DNA of 64,000 nt, from positions 2,761,001 to 2,825,000 of the forward strand of contig CP054837.1 in NCBI GenBank assembly GCA_028768525.1, written 5' to 3'. Position 1 is the stretch's first letter. Every line of letters starts with the position of its first letter. The notes under the pieces are model-generated. The model saw only the letters and a program-made list of their open reading frames with translations, was not told where the DNA came from and made no database searches. The stretch is from Desulfobacter sp. Its GTDB lineage: Bacteria > Desulfobacterota > Desulfobacteria > Desulfobacterales > Desulfobacteraceae. Below are positions 33,728-43,510 of this stretch, piece by piece. A program made the position numbers and the translations under genes.

Positions 33728-35110
33728 ATGGTAAAAGAACTGGAAACGCTTCTGGGCGCGGATAAATGCCTGACCGCCCCCGAGGACACGGCCTGCTATT
33801 CATTTGATGCCGGCCACGACAGGGGCGGGTGCCCCCTGGCCGTGGTATTCCCGGAATCAACACAGGAGGTCTCCCGGGTCATGGCCTATGCCCGGGCCAA
33901 TGAAATCCCAGTCGTCCCCAGGGGGGCAGGTTCCGGCCTCACCGGCGGGGCAGTGCCCGCCACAGGCAGCATCATCCTCTCCCTGGCCCGGATGAACCGC
34001 ATCCTGGAACTGGACACCCAGAACCTCTGCGCCGTGGTGGAAACCGGCGTGGTCACCGCAGAACTCCAGGCCGCTGCCGGGGAACAGGGTCTTTTCTATC
34101 CCCCGGACCCGGCCAGCCAGGACATCTCCACTATAGGGGGCAATATAGCGGAAAACGCCGGGGGCATGCGGGCCGTCAAATACGGCGTGACCAAAGCCTA
34201 TGTCATGGGACTTGAAGTGGTCCTCCCCGACGGCCGTATCCTCAATCTGGGGTCAAAATGTATCAAGGACGTGGCCGGCTACTCCATGACCGAACTGTTC
34301 ATCGGCTCGGAAGGCACTCTGGGCGTCATCACCAAGGCCATTGTCAAGCTGGTTCCGCGGCCAGAAACCGTCCGCACCCTGGCCGCCTGCTTTGACAGTA
34401 TGGAAGCGGCCGGCCGGGCCGTACCCGAAATTTTCAAGGCCGGAGTCATCCCAAGCACCCTGGAATTCATTGACGGCACCTGCCTTGAGGCGGTTAAAAA
34501 AGCCGGGCTCATGGAAGCGAGCCGGGAGTTCATCCATGAAAAGACCCGGGCCATGCTCCTGGTGGAAGTTGACGGTAAAGCATCCCAGGTGGAAGAAGAT
34601 GCCGGGAGTATCAGCAACATCTGTGAATCAATGGGCATGCTCAGCCTGGGCCGGGCCCATCGCCGTGGGGACAGGGACAACCTCTGGCATGTCCGCCGTT
34701 CCATCCACGGCGCCCTTGCCTTTATCAGCAACCACTGGATGGAAGAGGACATATCCGTCCCCCCCGCCGCCATACCTGAGATGCTGGCGTCACTGAACCG
34801 GCTGGCCGAAAAAGAGGGGCTCATCATTCCCTGCTTCGGCCATTACGGCGACGGCAACATCCACCTCAGTGCCACAGGCACGAATGCGCCGCTCTCCCCG
34901 TCCCGTGAAACCGACATCCGCGGTCAGATTTTCTCCCTTGCCGTTGGCCTGGGCGGCCGGATTGCCGCCGAGCACGGCATCGGTATTGCAAAGAAGAATT
35001 TCATCGGGCTGAATCTGGACGATGACACCTTGGATTTTGCCCGGCAGCTCAAAGCCATGCTGGACCCTAAATACCTGCTCAACCCGGGAAAAATCTTTCC
35101 CGGACCTTAA
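33728..35110 (+). CDS. FAD-linked oxidase, GlcD/LldE-like (2-hydroxyacid dehydrogenase)
   Basis: 460 residues from ATG 33728. The PCMH-type FAD domain is at about 35-215 with VVPRGAGSGLTGGAVPATGSI; the C-terminal domain ends with the FAD-linked-oxidase pattern (HYGDGNIHLS, AAEHGIGIAKKNFI). Related enzymes oxidise glycolate, D-lactate or other 2-hydroxy acids and pass electrons to an electron-transferring partner. The longer open frame upstream overlaps the permease and is not needed. Substrate unknown; the neighbourhood suggests an amino-acid-derived hydroxy acid. Confidence 0.87.
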   Translation: MVKELETLLGADKCLTAPEDTACYSFDAGHDRGGCPLAVVFPESTQEVSRVMAYARANEIPVVPRGAGSGLTGGAVPATGSIILSLARMNRILELDTQNLCAVVETGVVTAELQAAAGEQGLFYPPDPASQDISTIGGNIAENAGGMRAVKYGVTKAYVMGLEVVLPDGRILNLGSKCIKDVAGYSMTELFIGSEGTLGVITKAIVKLVPRPETVRTLAACFDSMEAAGRAVPEIFKAGVIPSTLEFIDGTCLEAVKKAGLMEASREFIHEKTRAMLLVEVDGKASQVEEDAGSISNICESMGMLSLGRAHRRGDRDNLWHVRRSIHGALAFISNHWMEEDISVPPAAIPEMLASLNRLAEKEGLIIPCFGHYGDGNIHLSATGTNAPLSPSRETDIRGQIFSLAVGLGGRIAAEHGIGIAKKNFIGLNLDDDTLDFARQLKAMLDPKYLLNPGKIFPGP

Positions 35111-35130
35111 AGAACAAAGGGAGAGATATC

Positions 35131-35583
35131 ATGACCATCATTTTTAGAGACGCCGAACCCAACGACATCGACGCCATGCTGCCTCTGCTGGAAAAACTCT
35201 TTTCCATTGAGGCGGATTTCACCTTTGATCCGACCGTCCAGGCCAGGGGGCTGCGGCTGATGCTGGACGGCTGCGGAAAGCACCGGGCCGTCAAGGTGGC
35301 CTGCGCCAATGACAGGGTCATCGGCATGTGCACGGCCCAGACCCGGATCTCCACGGCCCAGGGCAGAATCTCCGCCGTGGTTGAAGACCTGGTGGTGGAT
35401 GATGCCTTCCGGGGGCAGGGGGTGGGCAGCCGCCTGATTAAAGCCATTGAAGCCTGGGCCCAAAAAAGGGGGATTTCATCCCTTTCCCTCCTGGCCGACA
35501 AAGACAACACCAACGGACTCGCATTTTACGCAGCCCGAGGCTGGCAGACATCGTCACTGGTCTGTCTGGTCAAGCCGCTTTAA
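35131..35583 (+). CDS. GNAT family N-acetyltransferase
   Basis: 150 residues. The acetyl-CoA pocket is seen as VVDDAFRGQGVGSRLIKAIEAWA (about 88-112), and the DNTNGLAFYAARGW motif occurs near the C terminus. Cytoplasmic, acts on an unknown amine. Follows the FAD oxidase by 20 bases; last gene of the transcript, as a hairpin terminator lies beyond. Confidence 0.88.
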   Translation: MTIIFRDAEPNDIDAMLPLLEKLFSIEADFTFDPTVQARGLRLMLDGCGKHRAVKVACANDRVIGMCTAQTRISTAQGRISAVVEDLVVDDAFRGQGVGSRLIKAIEAWAQKRGISSLSLLADKDNTNGLAFYAARGWQTSSLVCLVKPL

Positions 35584-35634
35584 CCGGCCGCACTATTCTT
35601 TTTACAATTCTGTAATTTTACAAGAGGATTGCCC

Positions 35635-35661
35635 GCCCCTACATGAAAACAGGGGCCTTTT
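35635..35661 (+). terminator. Intrinsic terminator after the GNAT gene
   Basis: GCCCCT (35635-35640), 10-base loop, AGGGGC (35651-35656) followed by CTTTT. Short GC-rich stem with a T tail, 52 bases after the stop. Confidence 0.65.
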
Positions 35662-35982
35662 CACATCCCATCTTTTGCCGTTCTTTCCAAATCCCATTCT
35701 TGTGCATAATTTTGATACCATAATTTATTTATTTCATTTTTGTAATCAATTTAATCCATATTTGTAATAAACAATCCCTTTCACCTGAAGTTTTCACGCC
35801 ATCACTCCCGACCCATTTTTTTTTGCACACCAATTTCCCTGCAATTAAAAGCGCTTAAAACTTAACTGCTGCTTGTAAACCCGTCTGGCCTGCCCGTTGC
35901 AATCTTAAGGGGGCGAGTGCGGGGTAAACCGGCAAACCGGCAGTCCTCCGATAAAACAACCCAATAAAAAAGGATTTAAAAA
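35662..35982 (+). promoter_or_regulatory. Long AT-rich nif leader, no gene
   Basis: About 320 bases upstream of nifH. The first 220 are AT-rich with several TTTGTAAT/TGTAA units (near 35738, 35763 and 35874). No NifA-type TGT-N10-ACA site was found by eye. It ends with a sigma-54 promoter and an 80-base untranslated leader with AAGGA before the nifH ATG. Confidence 0.45.
35886..35901 (+). promoter_or_regulatory. Sigma-54 promoter of the nif operon
   Basis: TGGCCTG-CCCG-TTGCA. The -24 GG and -12 GC are both present with the correct 10-base gap, only two differences from TGGCACG-N4-TTGCA. It lies 82 bases upstream of the nifH ATG, as expected for nitrogen-regulated nif genes. Confidence 0.8.
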
Positions 35983-36807
35983 ATGAGAAAAATTGCCATT
36001 TACGGAAAAGGCGGTATCGGCAAATCCACCACCACCCAGAACACGGTCGCAGGGCTTGTTGAAGCCGGAAAAAAAATAATGGTCGTGGGCTGCGATCCCA
36101 AGGCGGACTCCACCCGCCTGCTGCTCAACGGCCTGGCCCAGAAAACCGTATTGGACACCCTGAGGGACGAAGGGGAGGATGTGCTGCTGGAAGATGTGAG
36201 AAAAATCGGATACGGGGGCACCCTCTGCACGGAATCCGGGGGCCCGGAACCGGGGGTGGGGTGTGCCGGCCGGGGCATCATCACCTCAATCAACCTGCTG
36301 GAACAGCTGGGGGCCTACGCCGAGGACCAGGAACTGGACTATGTGTTTTACGACGTTCTCGGAGACGTTGTCTGCGGCGGGTTTGCCATGCCCATCCGTG
36401 AGGGCAAGGCCCAGGAGATATACATCGTGGTTTCCGGCGAAATGATGGCCATGTATGCGGCCAACAATATCTGCAAGGGCATCGTGAAATTTGCCCAGTC
36501 CGGTGGGGTTCGCTTAGGGGGCCTGATCTGTAACTCCAGGAAGGTGGACAATGAACAGGCCATGATCGAGGTCCTGGCCGAAAAACTGGGCACCCAGATG
36601 ATCCATTTCGTCCCCAGGGACAACATGGTACAGCATGCCGAAATTAATCGTAAAACCGTCATCGACCATGCCCCGGACCATCCCCAGGCGGACGAGTACA
36701 GAATACTGGCAAAAAAGATCGACGAAAACGAAATGTTCGTCATCCCGACGCCCCTGGAAATTGAGGAACTGGAGTCCCTTCTCATCGAATACGGCATCGC
36801 CGCTTAA
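35983..36807 (+). CDS. nifH: Nitrogenase iron protein NifH
   Basis: 274 residues. P-loop GKGGIGKST near the N terminus, the two [4Fe-4S] cysteines (in GVGCAGRGI and YDVLGDVVCGGF), and the Arg of the ADP-ribosylation site (CAGRGI). Homodimer that passes electrons to the MoFe protein in an ATP-dependent manner. First gene of the operon; AAAAAGGATTTAAAA precedes the ATG. Confidence 0.98.
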   Translation: MRKIAIYGKGGIGKSTTTQNTVAGLVEAGKKIMVVGCDPKADSTRLLLNGLAQKTVLDTLRDEGEDVLLEDVRKIGYGGTLCTESGGPEPGVGCAGRGIITSINLLEQLGAYAEDQELDYVFYDVLGDVVCGGFAMPIREGKAQEIYIVVSGEMMAMYAANNICKGIVKFAQSGGVRLGGLICNSRKVDNEQAMIEVLAEKLGTQMIHFVPRDNMVQHAEINRKTVIDHAPDHPQADEYRILAKKIDENEMFVIPTPLEIEELESLLIEYGIAA

Positions 36808-36836
36808 CCCACAGACAGCTTAAAAGGAAAGCCAAT

Positions 36837-37202
36837 ATGAAAATCATGATCAAATCCATTATCCGACCCGAAAAAGTTAACGACGTCATGGCCGCCCTCA
36901 TGGAAGCGGGGTTCCCGGCGGTCACCCGGATGAGCGTGGCCGGCAGGGGAAAGCAGCGGGGGATCAAAATCGGCGAAATCACCTATGATGAAATCCCCAA
37001 GGAAATGCTGCTGACTGTGGTGGATGAAAAGGACAGGGAATTTGTCTTAAAGACCATCATGTCCACAGCCAAAACCGGGGAAAAAGGGGCCTTTGGCGAC
37101 GGTAAAATTTTTATCAGCCCGGTTACCGAGACCTATACCATCAGTTCCGGTGTCAAAGACCCCGATGAAGAGTCGGTCGAAGCGGCGGAGGTGGCGTCAT
37201 GA
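36837..37202 (+). CDS. nifI1: Nitrogenase PII-like regulator NifI1
   Basis: 121-residue PII family member (MKIMIKSIIRPEKVNDVMAALMEAGFPAVTRMSVAGRGKQRG). Placed between nifH and nifD, which is characteristic of group II/III diazotrophs and methanogens, where NifI1-NifI2 binds nitrogenase and switches it off when ammonia appears. The T-loop Tyr of GlnB is not needed in this group. Its stop overlaps the nifI2 start. Confidence 0.93.
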   Translation: MKIMIKSIIRPEKVNDVMAALMEAGFPAVTRMSVAGRGKQRGIKIGEITYDEIPKEMLLTVVDEKDREFVLKTIMSTAKTGEKGAFGDGKIFISPVTETYTISSGVKDPDEESVEAAEVAS

Positions 37203-37579
37203 AGGAGATAATGGCCGTGATCCGCATGAATAAGATCAATCCCACCAAAAAAGCCCTGCTGGATGCCGGCATCTCCTCCATGACTGCAATGGAGGCTCTG
37301 GGCCGGGGGAAGGGCCTGGTGAACATGGACCTGCTCAAAGGAGCGGAACAGGGATACGAAGAGGCCATTGCCCAGCTGGGCCAGTCCGACCGCCTCATCC
37401 CCAAGCGGGCCCTTTTCCTGGTGGTGCCGGACAAGCTGGTCAAAAAGACCGTGGACACCATCATCTCGGCCAACAAAACCGGAAAATCCGGGGATGGGGT
37501 GATCTGGGTCATGCCCAACCTCGACGCCGTATCCGTCAGGACCGCCGAACACGGGGACGCCGTTCTCGACGACTTTTAA
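37199..37579 (+). CDS. nifI2: Nitrogenase PII-like regulator NifI2
   Basis: 126 residues, PII fold with the NifI2-type insert (MKEIMAVIRMNKINPTKKALLDAGISSMTAMEALGRGKGL). Overlaps nifI1 by four bases (ATGA), so their subunits are made together. Senses 2-oxoglutarate and ATP in studied organisms. Last 39 bases before nifD are non-coding with an AGGGG site. Confidence 0.93.
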   Translation: MKEIMAVIRMNKINPTKKALLDAGISSMTAMEALGRGKGLVNMDLLKGAEQGYEEAIAQLGQSDRLIPKRALFLVVPDKLVKKTVDTIISANKTGKSGDGVIWVMPNLDAVSVRTAEHGDAVLDDF

Positions 37580-37617
37580 CACTTTAATATTGCAAATGAA
37601 GATAGGGGTAAAAAAAT

Positions 37618-39252
37618 ATGACAGGTGAACGCACCCACTCCGTTGACCCGGAAGAGATAAAAAAAGAGATTCTGGCAAAGTACCCGGCCAAAGTGGCCCG
37701 GAAACGCGCCAAACAGATCATGCCCAACGCGGTGGATGAAACGGGGAATGTACCCGAGATATCCGCCAACGTCAGGACCGTGCCCGGCATCATCACCCAG
37801 CGGGGCTGTTCCTACGCCGGATGCAAGGGCGTTATATTGGGCCCCACAAGGGACATTGTCAACATCACCCACGGTCCCATCGGCTGCGGATTCTACTCCT
37901 GGCTCACCCGCCGGAACCAGACCAAGCCGGCCACGGACCAGGACGATAATTTCATGACCTACTGCTTTTCTACGGACATGCAGGACGAAGACATCGTATT
38001 CGGCGGGGAGAAAAAGCTGAAGGCGGCCATCCAGGAAGCCTATGACAACTTCAAACCCAAGGCCATCTCCATCTTCTCCACCTGCCCGGTGGGGCTGATC
38101 GGGGATGATGTCCATGCCGTTGCCCGGGAAATGAAAGAAAAACTGGGCATCAATATTTTCGGTTTTTCATGCGAAGGTTACAGGGGGGTGAGCCAGTCCG
38201 CCGGCCACCACATCGCCAACAACGGGATTTTCACCCATGTTGTGGGAGAGGACGATCATGTCATGGAGGCGGAATACAAAATCAATCTATTGGGGGAGTA
38301 CAACATCGGCGGCGACGGTTTCGAGATCGACCGGGTGCTCAACAAGTGCGGGATATCCGTGGTTTCCACCTTCAGCGGCAACTCCACCTACGGCCAGTTT
38401 GCCAATTCCCACACCGCCGACCTGAATACGGTGATGTGCCATCGGTCCATCAATTACGTGGCCGATATGATGGAGGAAAAATACGGTATCCCCTGGATAA
38501 AAATCAATTTCATCGGGGCCAAGTCCACGGCAAAATCACTGCGGAAAATCGCCGCCTACTTTGAAGACCAGGCCCTCATGGACCGGGTGGAAGCGGTCAT
38601 TGCAGAAGAGATGCCGGACATTGAAGCCAAACGCAAAGAGGTAAAAAAACGCTGCGAGGGCAAAACCGCCATGCTTTTTGTGGGCGGCTCCCGGGCCCAC
38701 CACTACCAGGAACTGTTCAAGGAAATCGGCATGACCGTGGTATCTGCAGGCTATGAATTTGCCCACAGGGACGACTACGAGGGGCGCCGGGTCATCCCGG
38801 ATATTAAAATCGACGCAGATTCACGGAACATCGAAGAGCTGACCGTGGAAAAAGACCCGGACAAATTTGCCCCCCGGAAAACCGCAGACCAGATGGCGGA
38901 CCTTGAAGCCGCCGGCCACCCCTTCAAGGAATACGACGGGATGATGCCTGAAATGGAAAAAGGCACCCTGGTTGTCGACGACATCAGCCAGTTTGAAACC
39001 GAAACCCTGCTGGAAATTTACAAGCCTGACATTTTCTGCGCCGGCATCAAAGAAAAATACGCCATCCAGAAGCACGGCATTCCCATGAAGCAGCTCCACT
39101 CCTATGACTCGGGCGGCCCCTATGCGGCATTCAAAGGCGCTGTCAACTTTTACGAGGAAATCGACCGGATGCTCAACGCCAATATCTGGGAATATGTTGA
39201 AGCGCCCTGGCAAAGCAGTCCCCAGTTATCCGCAAAATACGTTTGGGAATAG
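37618..39252 (+). CDS. nifD: Nitrogenase MoFe protein alpha subunit NifD
   Basis: 544 residues, longer than A. vinelandii NifD (about 490) because of an insert in the C-terminal half, as in group III enzymes of clostridia and sulfate reducers. P-cluster cysteines are seen in YAGCKGV, PIGCGF and TCPVGL; the FeMo-cofactor Cys is in VMCHRSINY and the His in QLHSYDSGGPY. No delta subunit gene follows, so this is the molybdenum type. Confidence 0.97.
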   Translation: MTGERTHSVDPEEIKKEILAKYPAKVARKRAKQIMPNAVDETGNVPEISANVRTVPGIITQRGCSYAGCKGVILGPTRDIVNITHGPIGCGFYSWLTRRNQTKPATDQDDNFMTYCFSTDMQDEDIVFGGEKKLKAAIQEAYDNFKPKAISIFSTCPVGLIGDDVHAVAREMKEKLGINIFGFSCEGYRGVSQSAGHHIANNGIFTHVVGEDDHVMEAEYKINLLGEYNIGGDGFEIDRVLNKCGISVVSTFSGNSTYGQFANSHTADLNTVMCHRSINYVADMMEEKYGIPWIKINFIGAKSTAKSLRKIAAYFEDQALMDRVEAVIAEEMPDIEAKRKEVKKRCEGKTAMLFVGGSRAHHYQELFKEIGMTVVSAGYEFAHRDDYEGRRVIPDIKIDADSRNIEELTVEKDPDKFAPRKTADQMADLEAAGHPFKEYDGMMPEMEKGTLVVDDISQFETETLLEIYKPDIFCAGIKEKYAIQKHGIPMKQLHSYDSGGPYAAFKGAVNFYEEIDRMLNANIWEYVEAPWQSSPQLSAKYVWE

Positions 39253-39296
39253 ATACAACAGCCCTCACCATGAACTAAGAACACAAGGAAAAAGCC

Positions 39297-40673
39297 ATGC
39301 TGCTTCGACATACAACCAAAGAAATCAAAGAACGAAAATCCCTCACCGTTAATCCGGCCAAAACCTGCCAGCCCATCGGCGCCATGTATGCGGCTCTGGG
39401 CATCCACGGCTGCCTGCCTCACAGCCATGGATCCCAGGGCTGCTGCGCCTACCACCGCTCCACCCTCACCCGGCATTACCGGGAACCGGTGATGGCGGCC
39501 ACCTCCTCATTTACAGAAGGCGCCTCGGTGTTCGGCGGCCAGGCCAACCTCGTCCAGGCCATTGACAATATATTCACCACCTATGACCCGGATCTCATTG
39601 CCGTCCATACCACCTGCCTGTCCGAAACCATCGGCGACGACGTCAACCAGATTGTGAACAAGGCTAAGAAAGACGGGAAAATTCCCGAAGGCAAGTACGT
39701 GATCCATGCCTCAACCCCCTCCTATGTGGGCTCCCATGTCACGGGATTTGCCAATATGGCAAAGTCCATGGCGCTCCAGTTTGCAAAAAAGTCGGGGACA
39801 TCCAACGGGAAATTCAATATCGTTCCCGGCTTTGTGGAACCCTCGGACATGGCCGCGATCAAAGAAATGGTCAAAACCCTGGGGATTTCCCCCATCATGT
39901 TCCCGGACACCTCGAATATCCTCAACGGCCCGCTTACGGGGAAATATACCATGTACCCCAAGGGCGGTGTTTCCATTGAAGAACTGAAAAGCACCGCCGA
40001 CAGCATCGGAAGTATCGGCCTTGGCCCCCTGGCCTCGGCCGATGCGGTCCGGGCCCTGGATTCGCAATTCAAAGTCCCCTGCCAGGTACTGGACCTGCCC
40101 ATCGGGCTTCTTGCCACGGACCGGTTCATCGATGCCCTGCGCAGCGCGGCAGGAGTCTCCGTGCCGGACAGCATCACCCGGGAACGGGGACGGCTTCTGG
40201 ATGTCATATCGGACATGCACCACCACCTTTACGGCAAGCGGGTGGCCCTGGCCGGGGACCCGGACCAGCTCATTCCCCTCACCGAATTCCTCATGACCCT
40301 GGGCATGAAGCCGGTGCACATTGTCACGGGCACTCCGGGCAAGGCCTTTGCAAAAAGGATCAAGGAGATCACCGCCCGTCTGGGAGACGAGGTGAAAGTC
40401 AAAGGCCCCGGGGACATGTACACCCTACACCAGTGGATTAAAAATGAACCGGTGGACCTGCTCATCGCCAACACCTACGGTAAATACATCGCCCGGGACG
40501 ACGACATCCCCTATGTCCGCTTCGGCTTCCCCATCCTTGACCGCATCGGCCATACCTACTTCCCCACCGTGGGATACCGGGGCGGCATCCGGCTTCTGGA
40601 ACAAATCCTCAATGCCCTCATGGATAGGATGGACCGGGATGCCCCCGAGGAAAAATTCGAATTAGTCATGTAG
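39297..40673 (+). CDS. nifK: Nitrogenase MoFe protein beta subunit NifK
   Basis: 458 residues, short because it lacks the N-terminal arm of the A. vinelandii type, usual for group III. P-cluster cysteines seen in KTCQPIGA, GSQGCCAY and HTTCLSETIGDD. Follows nifD by 44 bases. Forms the alpha2beta2 catalytic protein with NifD. Confidence 0.97.
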   Translation: MLLRHTTKEIKERKSLTVNPAKTCQPIGAMYAALGIHGCLPHSHGSQGCCAYHRSTLTRHYREPVMAATSSFTEGASVFGGQANLVQAIDNIFTTYDPDLIAVHTTCLSETIGDDVNQIVNKAKKDGKIPEGKYVIHASTPSYVGSHVTGFANMAKSMALQFAKKSGTSNGKFNIVPGFVEPSDMAAIKEMVKTLGISPIMFPDTSNILNGPLTGKYTMYPKGGVSIEELKSTADSIGSIGLGPLASADAVRALDSQFKVPCQVLDLPIGLLATDRFIDALRSAAGVSVPDSITRERGRLLDVISDMHHHLYGKRVALAGDPDQLIPLTEFLMTLGMKPVHIVTGTPGKAFAKRIKEITARLGDEVKVKGPGDMYTLHQWIKNEPVDLLIANTYGKYIARDDDIPYVRFGFPILDRIGHTYFPTVGYRGGIRLLEQILNALMDRMDRDAPEEKFELVM

Positions 40674-40687
40674 AAAGGATACGAGAA

Positions 40688-42088
40688 ATGAGTTCCATAT
40701 CGGTATTAAAAGCCCGTGAAAAACAGATTTTCACCAAGGGAGAGGAAGCACCCTTTGAGATGAGCTGCGACACCAAGAGCCTGGCCGGGGCCGTGAGTCA
40801 GCGGGCCTGTGTATTCTGCGGTTCCAGGGTGGTGCTCTATCCCATTGCCGACGCCCTGCATCTCATCCACGGCCCCATCGGCTGCGCCTCCTATACCTGG
40901 GATATCCGCGGCGCCCTGTCATCGGGGCCCCAGCTCCACCGCATGAGCTTTTCAACGGATCTGTCTGAAACCGATATTATTTACGGGGGCGAGCAAAAGC
41001 TGCAGCAGGCCCTGTTGGAACTCATTGACCAGTACACCCCCAAGGCCGCCTTTATCTACTGCACCTGCATCGTGGGCATCATCGGCGATGATGTGGATGC
41101 GGTGTGCAGGCAGGTGGAAGAAGAAACCGGAATTCCGGTGATCCCCGTCCATTCCGAAGGGTTCAAGGGGACCAAAAAAGACGGATACAGGGCTGCCTGC
41201 GACGCCCTGTTCAATTTGATCCGCAGGAACCCGGCCCCGGCCCCCCTCCCCCGGTCCATCAATATCCTGGGGGAATTCAACATCGGGGGCGAGACCTGGA
41301 TCATCAAGAAATATTACGAGGCCATGGGCATCAATGTCGTCTCGGTGATCACCGGCGACGGCCGGGTGGATGAGGTCATGCAAGCGGGCAATGCCGCCCT
41401 CAACGTGGTTCAGTGTTCGGGCTCGGTCACCCACCTGGCCCAGAAAATGGAGGAAGAATACGGCATCCCCTTTATCCGGGTCTCCTATTTCGGCATCGAA
41501 GACACCTCGGACGCCCTTTACCGGGTGGCGGAATTCTTCAAGGACAGTCCAAGGATCATGGAAAAAACCCGGGACCTGGTAAAAAACGAGGTAAACAAAG
41601 TGATTCCCTACCTTGAAACCGTAAAAAAAGACCTTGAAGGGAAAAAGGCGGCACTATACGTGGGGGGGGCCTTCAAAGCCTTTTCCCTGATCAAGGCGCT
41701 TAAAACCATCGGCATGGAAGTCATCCTGGCCGGTTCCCAGACCGGCACCAGGGAAGACTATGAAATTCTCAAAGAGATGTGCAACCAAGGCACGGTGATC
41801 CTGGACGACGCCAATCCCCTGGAACTGGCCAAATACGTCATGGAAAAGGATGCCGATCTTTTCATCGGCGGGGTCAAGGAACGTCCCATTGCATATAAGC
41901 TGGGCATCGGATTCTGCGACCACAACCATGAACGCAAGATCCCCCTGGTGGGATTCGAAGGCATGGAAAACTTTGCAAGGGAAGTCCATGAAACCGTGAC
42001 CAGCCCGGTCTGGGACCTGGTGCCCAGGCGGGCCGCAAAAAAAAGTAGCCCGCCGGCAGGAAAGGAGAAGGCATATGACACCCCATAG
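40688..42088 (+). CDS. nifE: Cofactor assembly scaffold NifE
   Basis: 466 residues, NifD-like. Retains the cluster ligands CVFCGSRVVL, GPIGCASYTWD and CTCIVGIIGDDVDAVC. Together with NifN it accepts the iron-sulfur precursor from NifB and matures the FeMo-cofactor. Overlaps the nifN start by 14 bases, so translation is coupled. AAAGGATACGAGAA precedes the ATG. Confidence 0.95.
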   Translation: MSSISVLKAREKQIFTKGEEAPFEMSCDTKSLAGAVSQRACVFCGSRVVLYPIADALHLIHGPIGCASYTWDIRGALSSGPQLHRMSFSTDLSETDIIYGGEQKLQQALLELIDQYTPKAAFIYCTCIVGIIGDDVDAVCRQVEEETGIPVIPVHSEGFKGTKKDGYRAACDALFNLIRRNPAPAPLPRSINILGEFNIGGETWIIKKYYEAMGINVVSVITGDGRVDEVMQAGNAALNVVQCSGSVTHLAQKMEEEYGIPFIRVSYFGIEDTSDALYRVAEFFKDSPRIMEKTRDLVKNEVNKVIPYLETVKKDLEGKKAALYVGGAFKAFSLIKALKTIGMEVILAGSQTGTREDYEILKEMCNQGTVILDDANPLELAKYVMEKDADLFIGGVKERPIAYKLGIGFCDHNHERKIPLVGFEGMENFAREVHETVTSPVWDLVPRRAAKKSSPPAGKEKAYDTP

Positions 42089-43496
42089 ACCCGATAAAAA
42101 CAGCCCTGACAGCAACAGACACGACAAACCCTATACCGCCACCCAGAATGCCTGCAAAATGTGTACGCCACTGGGGGCGGCCCTGGCCTTCCAGGGCATT
42201 GAACGCTGCGTCCCCCTGCTCCACGGCTCCCAGGGGTGCTCCACCTACATGCGGCGGTATCTCATTTCCCACTTCAAAGAGCCCGTGGATATTGCGTCTT
42301 CAAACTTTACCGAAGAGACGGCCGTATTCGGGGGCGGGGCCAACCTCAAGCTGGCCGTGGAAAATGTGGCACGGCAGTACAGCCCTGATATGATCGGCAT
42401 TGCCACCACCTGCCTTTCGGAAACCATCGGAGACGATGTGCCCATGATCCTGTCGGAACTGCGGAACAATTTCAAAGGACCGGCCCTGGTCCATGTTTCC
42501 ACCCCTTCCTACACAGGGACCCACATGGACGGATTCCACCAGGCAGTGGCAGCGGTTGTGGACCGGTTCAACCCGGCCCATAAAAAGGCCCCGTACAAGC
42601 CCAAGAAAAAAAAGTGCATCAATCTTTTTCCGGGCATGCTCTCCAATTCGGACATCCGCCACCTCAAGGAAATTTTTGCGGCCTTCGGTATACCGGTATC
42701 CATTCTGCCGGATTATTCCGATCGGCTGGAGGGCCCGTCATGGCAGGAGTACCAGGCCATCCAGGAAGGGGGCACCCCTATTTCCGCCATCAAAAAAATG
42801 GACATGGGCACCCACAGCCTGGAGTTGGGGTCGGTCCTGGCCCTGTCAGCCGAAAAAGGATTTTCCAGCGCCGGCGCCCTGCTGGCCCAACGGTTCCAGG
42901 TGCCCTGCACCCGTCTGCCCATCCCCATGGGGGTGAAAGCCAGCGACCGGTTCTTTGAGGCCCTGTCCGAAATCACGGGCAAACCGGTTCCCAAGCGGTA
43001 CCAAAAACAAAAATGGCGGCTGGTGGACGCCTATGTGGACGGCAACAAATATGTCTCCCGGAAGCGGGCCGTCATCTACGGCGAAGAGGATTTCGTGGTC
43101 AGCATGGCCGGATTTCTCGCAGAAATCGGCATCATCCCGGTGCTCTGCGCATCGGGGGGCAGAAGCGGATACTTCAAACAGGCCCTGGCGGAGCACCTGC
43201 CTGAAACCGTCCTGCCCCATGTGATCATCCAGGATGACATGGATTTCGCCCGCATGGAAAAAACGGCCAGGGCGCTGTCACCCGACCTGGTTGTGGGCAA
43301 TTCCAAGGGTTATGCCATGGCCAGACGGCTGTCCGTGCCCCTGGTGCGGGTGGGGTTTCCCATCCATGACCGGATCGGCGGTGCGCGAATCCTGCACATC
43401 GGTTACAAAGGCGCCCAGCAGCTCTACGACACCATTGTCAACACCCTGCTAAGGACCCGGCAGACAGCGTCCGAGGTCGGCTACTCATACATGTAA
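42075..43496 (+). CDS. nifN: Cofactor assembly scaffold NifN
   Basis: 473 residues, NifK-like. Cluster cysteines are seen in CKMCTPLG, GSQGCSTYMR and TTCLSETIGDD. Start is ATG within the end of nifE, preceded by AAAGGAGAAGGC. The first 15 residues (THRPDKNSPDSNRHD-like) form a loose leader before the conserved core. Partner of NifE. Confidence 0.93.
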   Translation: MTPHRPDKNSPDSNRHDKPYTATQNACKMCTPLGAALAFQGIERCVPLLHGSQGCSTYMRRYLISHFKEPVDIASSNFTEETAVFGGGANLKLAVENVARQYSPDMIGIATTCLSETIGDDVPMILSELRNNFKGPALVHVSTPSYTGTHMDGFHQAVAAVVDRFNPAHKKAPYKPKKKKCINLFPGMLSNSDIRHLKEIFAAFGIPVSILPDYSDRLEGPSWQEYQAIQEGGTPISAIKKMDMGTHSLELGSVLALSAEKGFSSAGALLAQRFQVPCTRLPIPMGVKASDRFFEALSEITGKPVPKRYQKQKWRLVDAYVDGNKYVSRKRAVIYGEEDFVVSMAGFLAEIGIIPVLCASGGRSGYFKQALAEHLPETVLPHVIIQDDMDFARMEKTARALSPDLVVGNSKGYAMARRLSVPLVRVGFPIHDRIGGARILHIGYKGAQQLYDTIVNTLLRTRQTASEVGYSYM

Positions 43497-43510
43497 AAAA
43501 GGACAGAAAA

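Noticed and set aside
35590..35625. NifA-type site at TGTAATTTTACA
   Set aside because: The spacing between TGT and ACA is 6, not 10 bases, and it lies before the GNAT terminator, far from the promoter.
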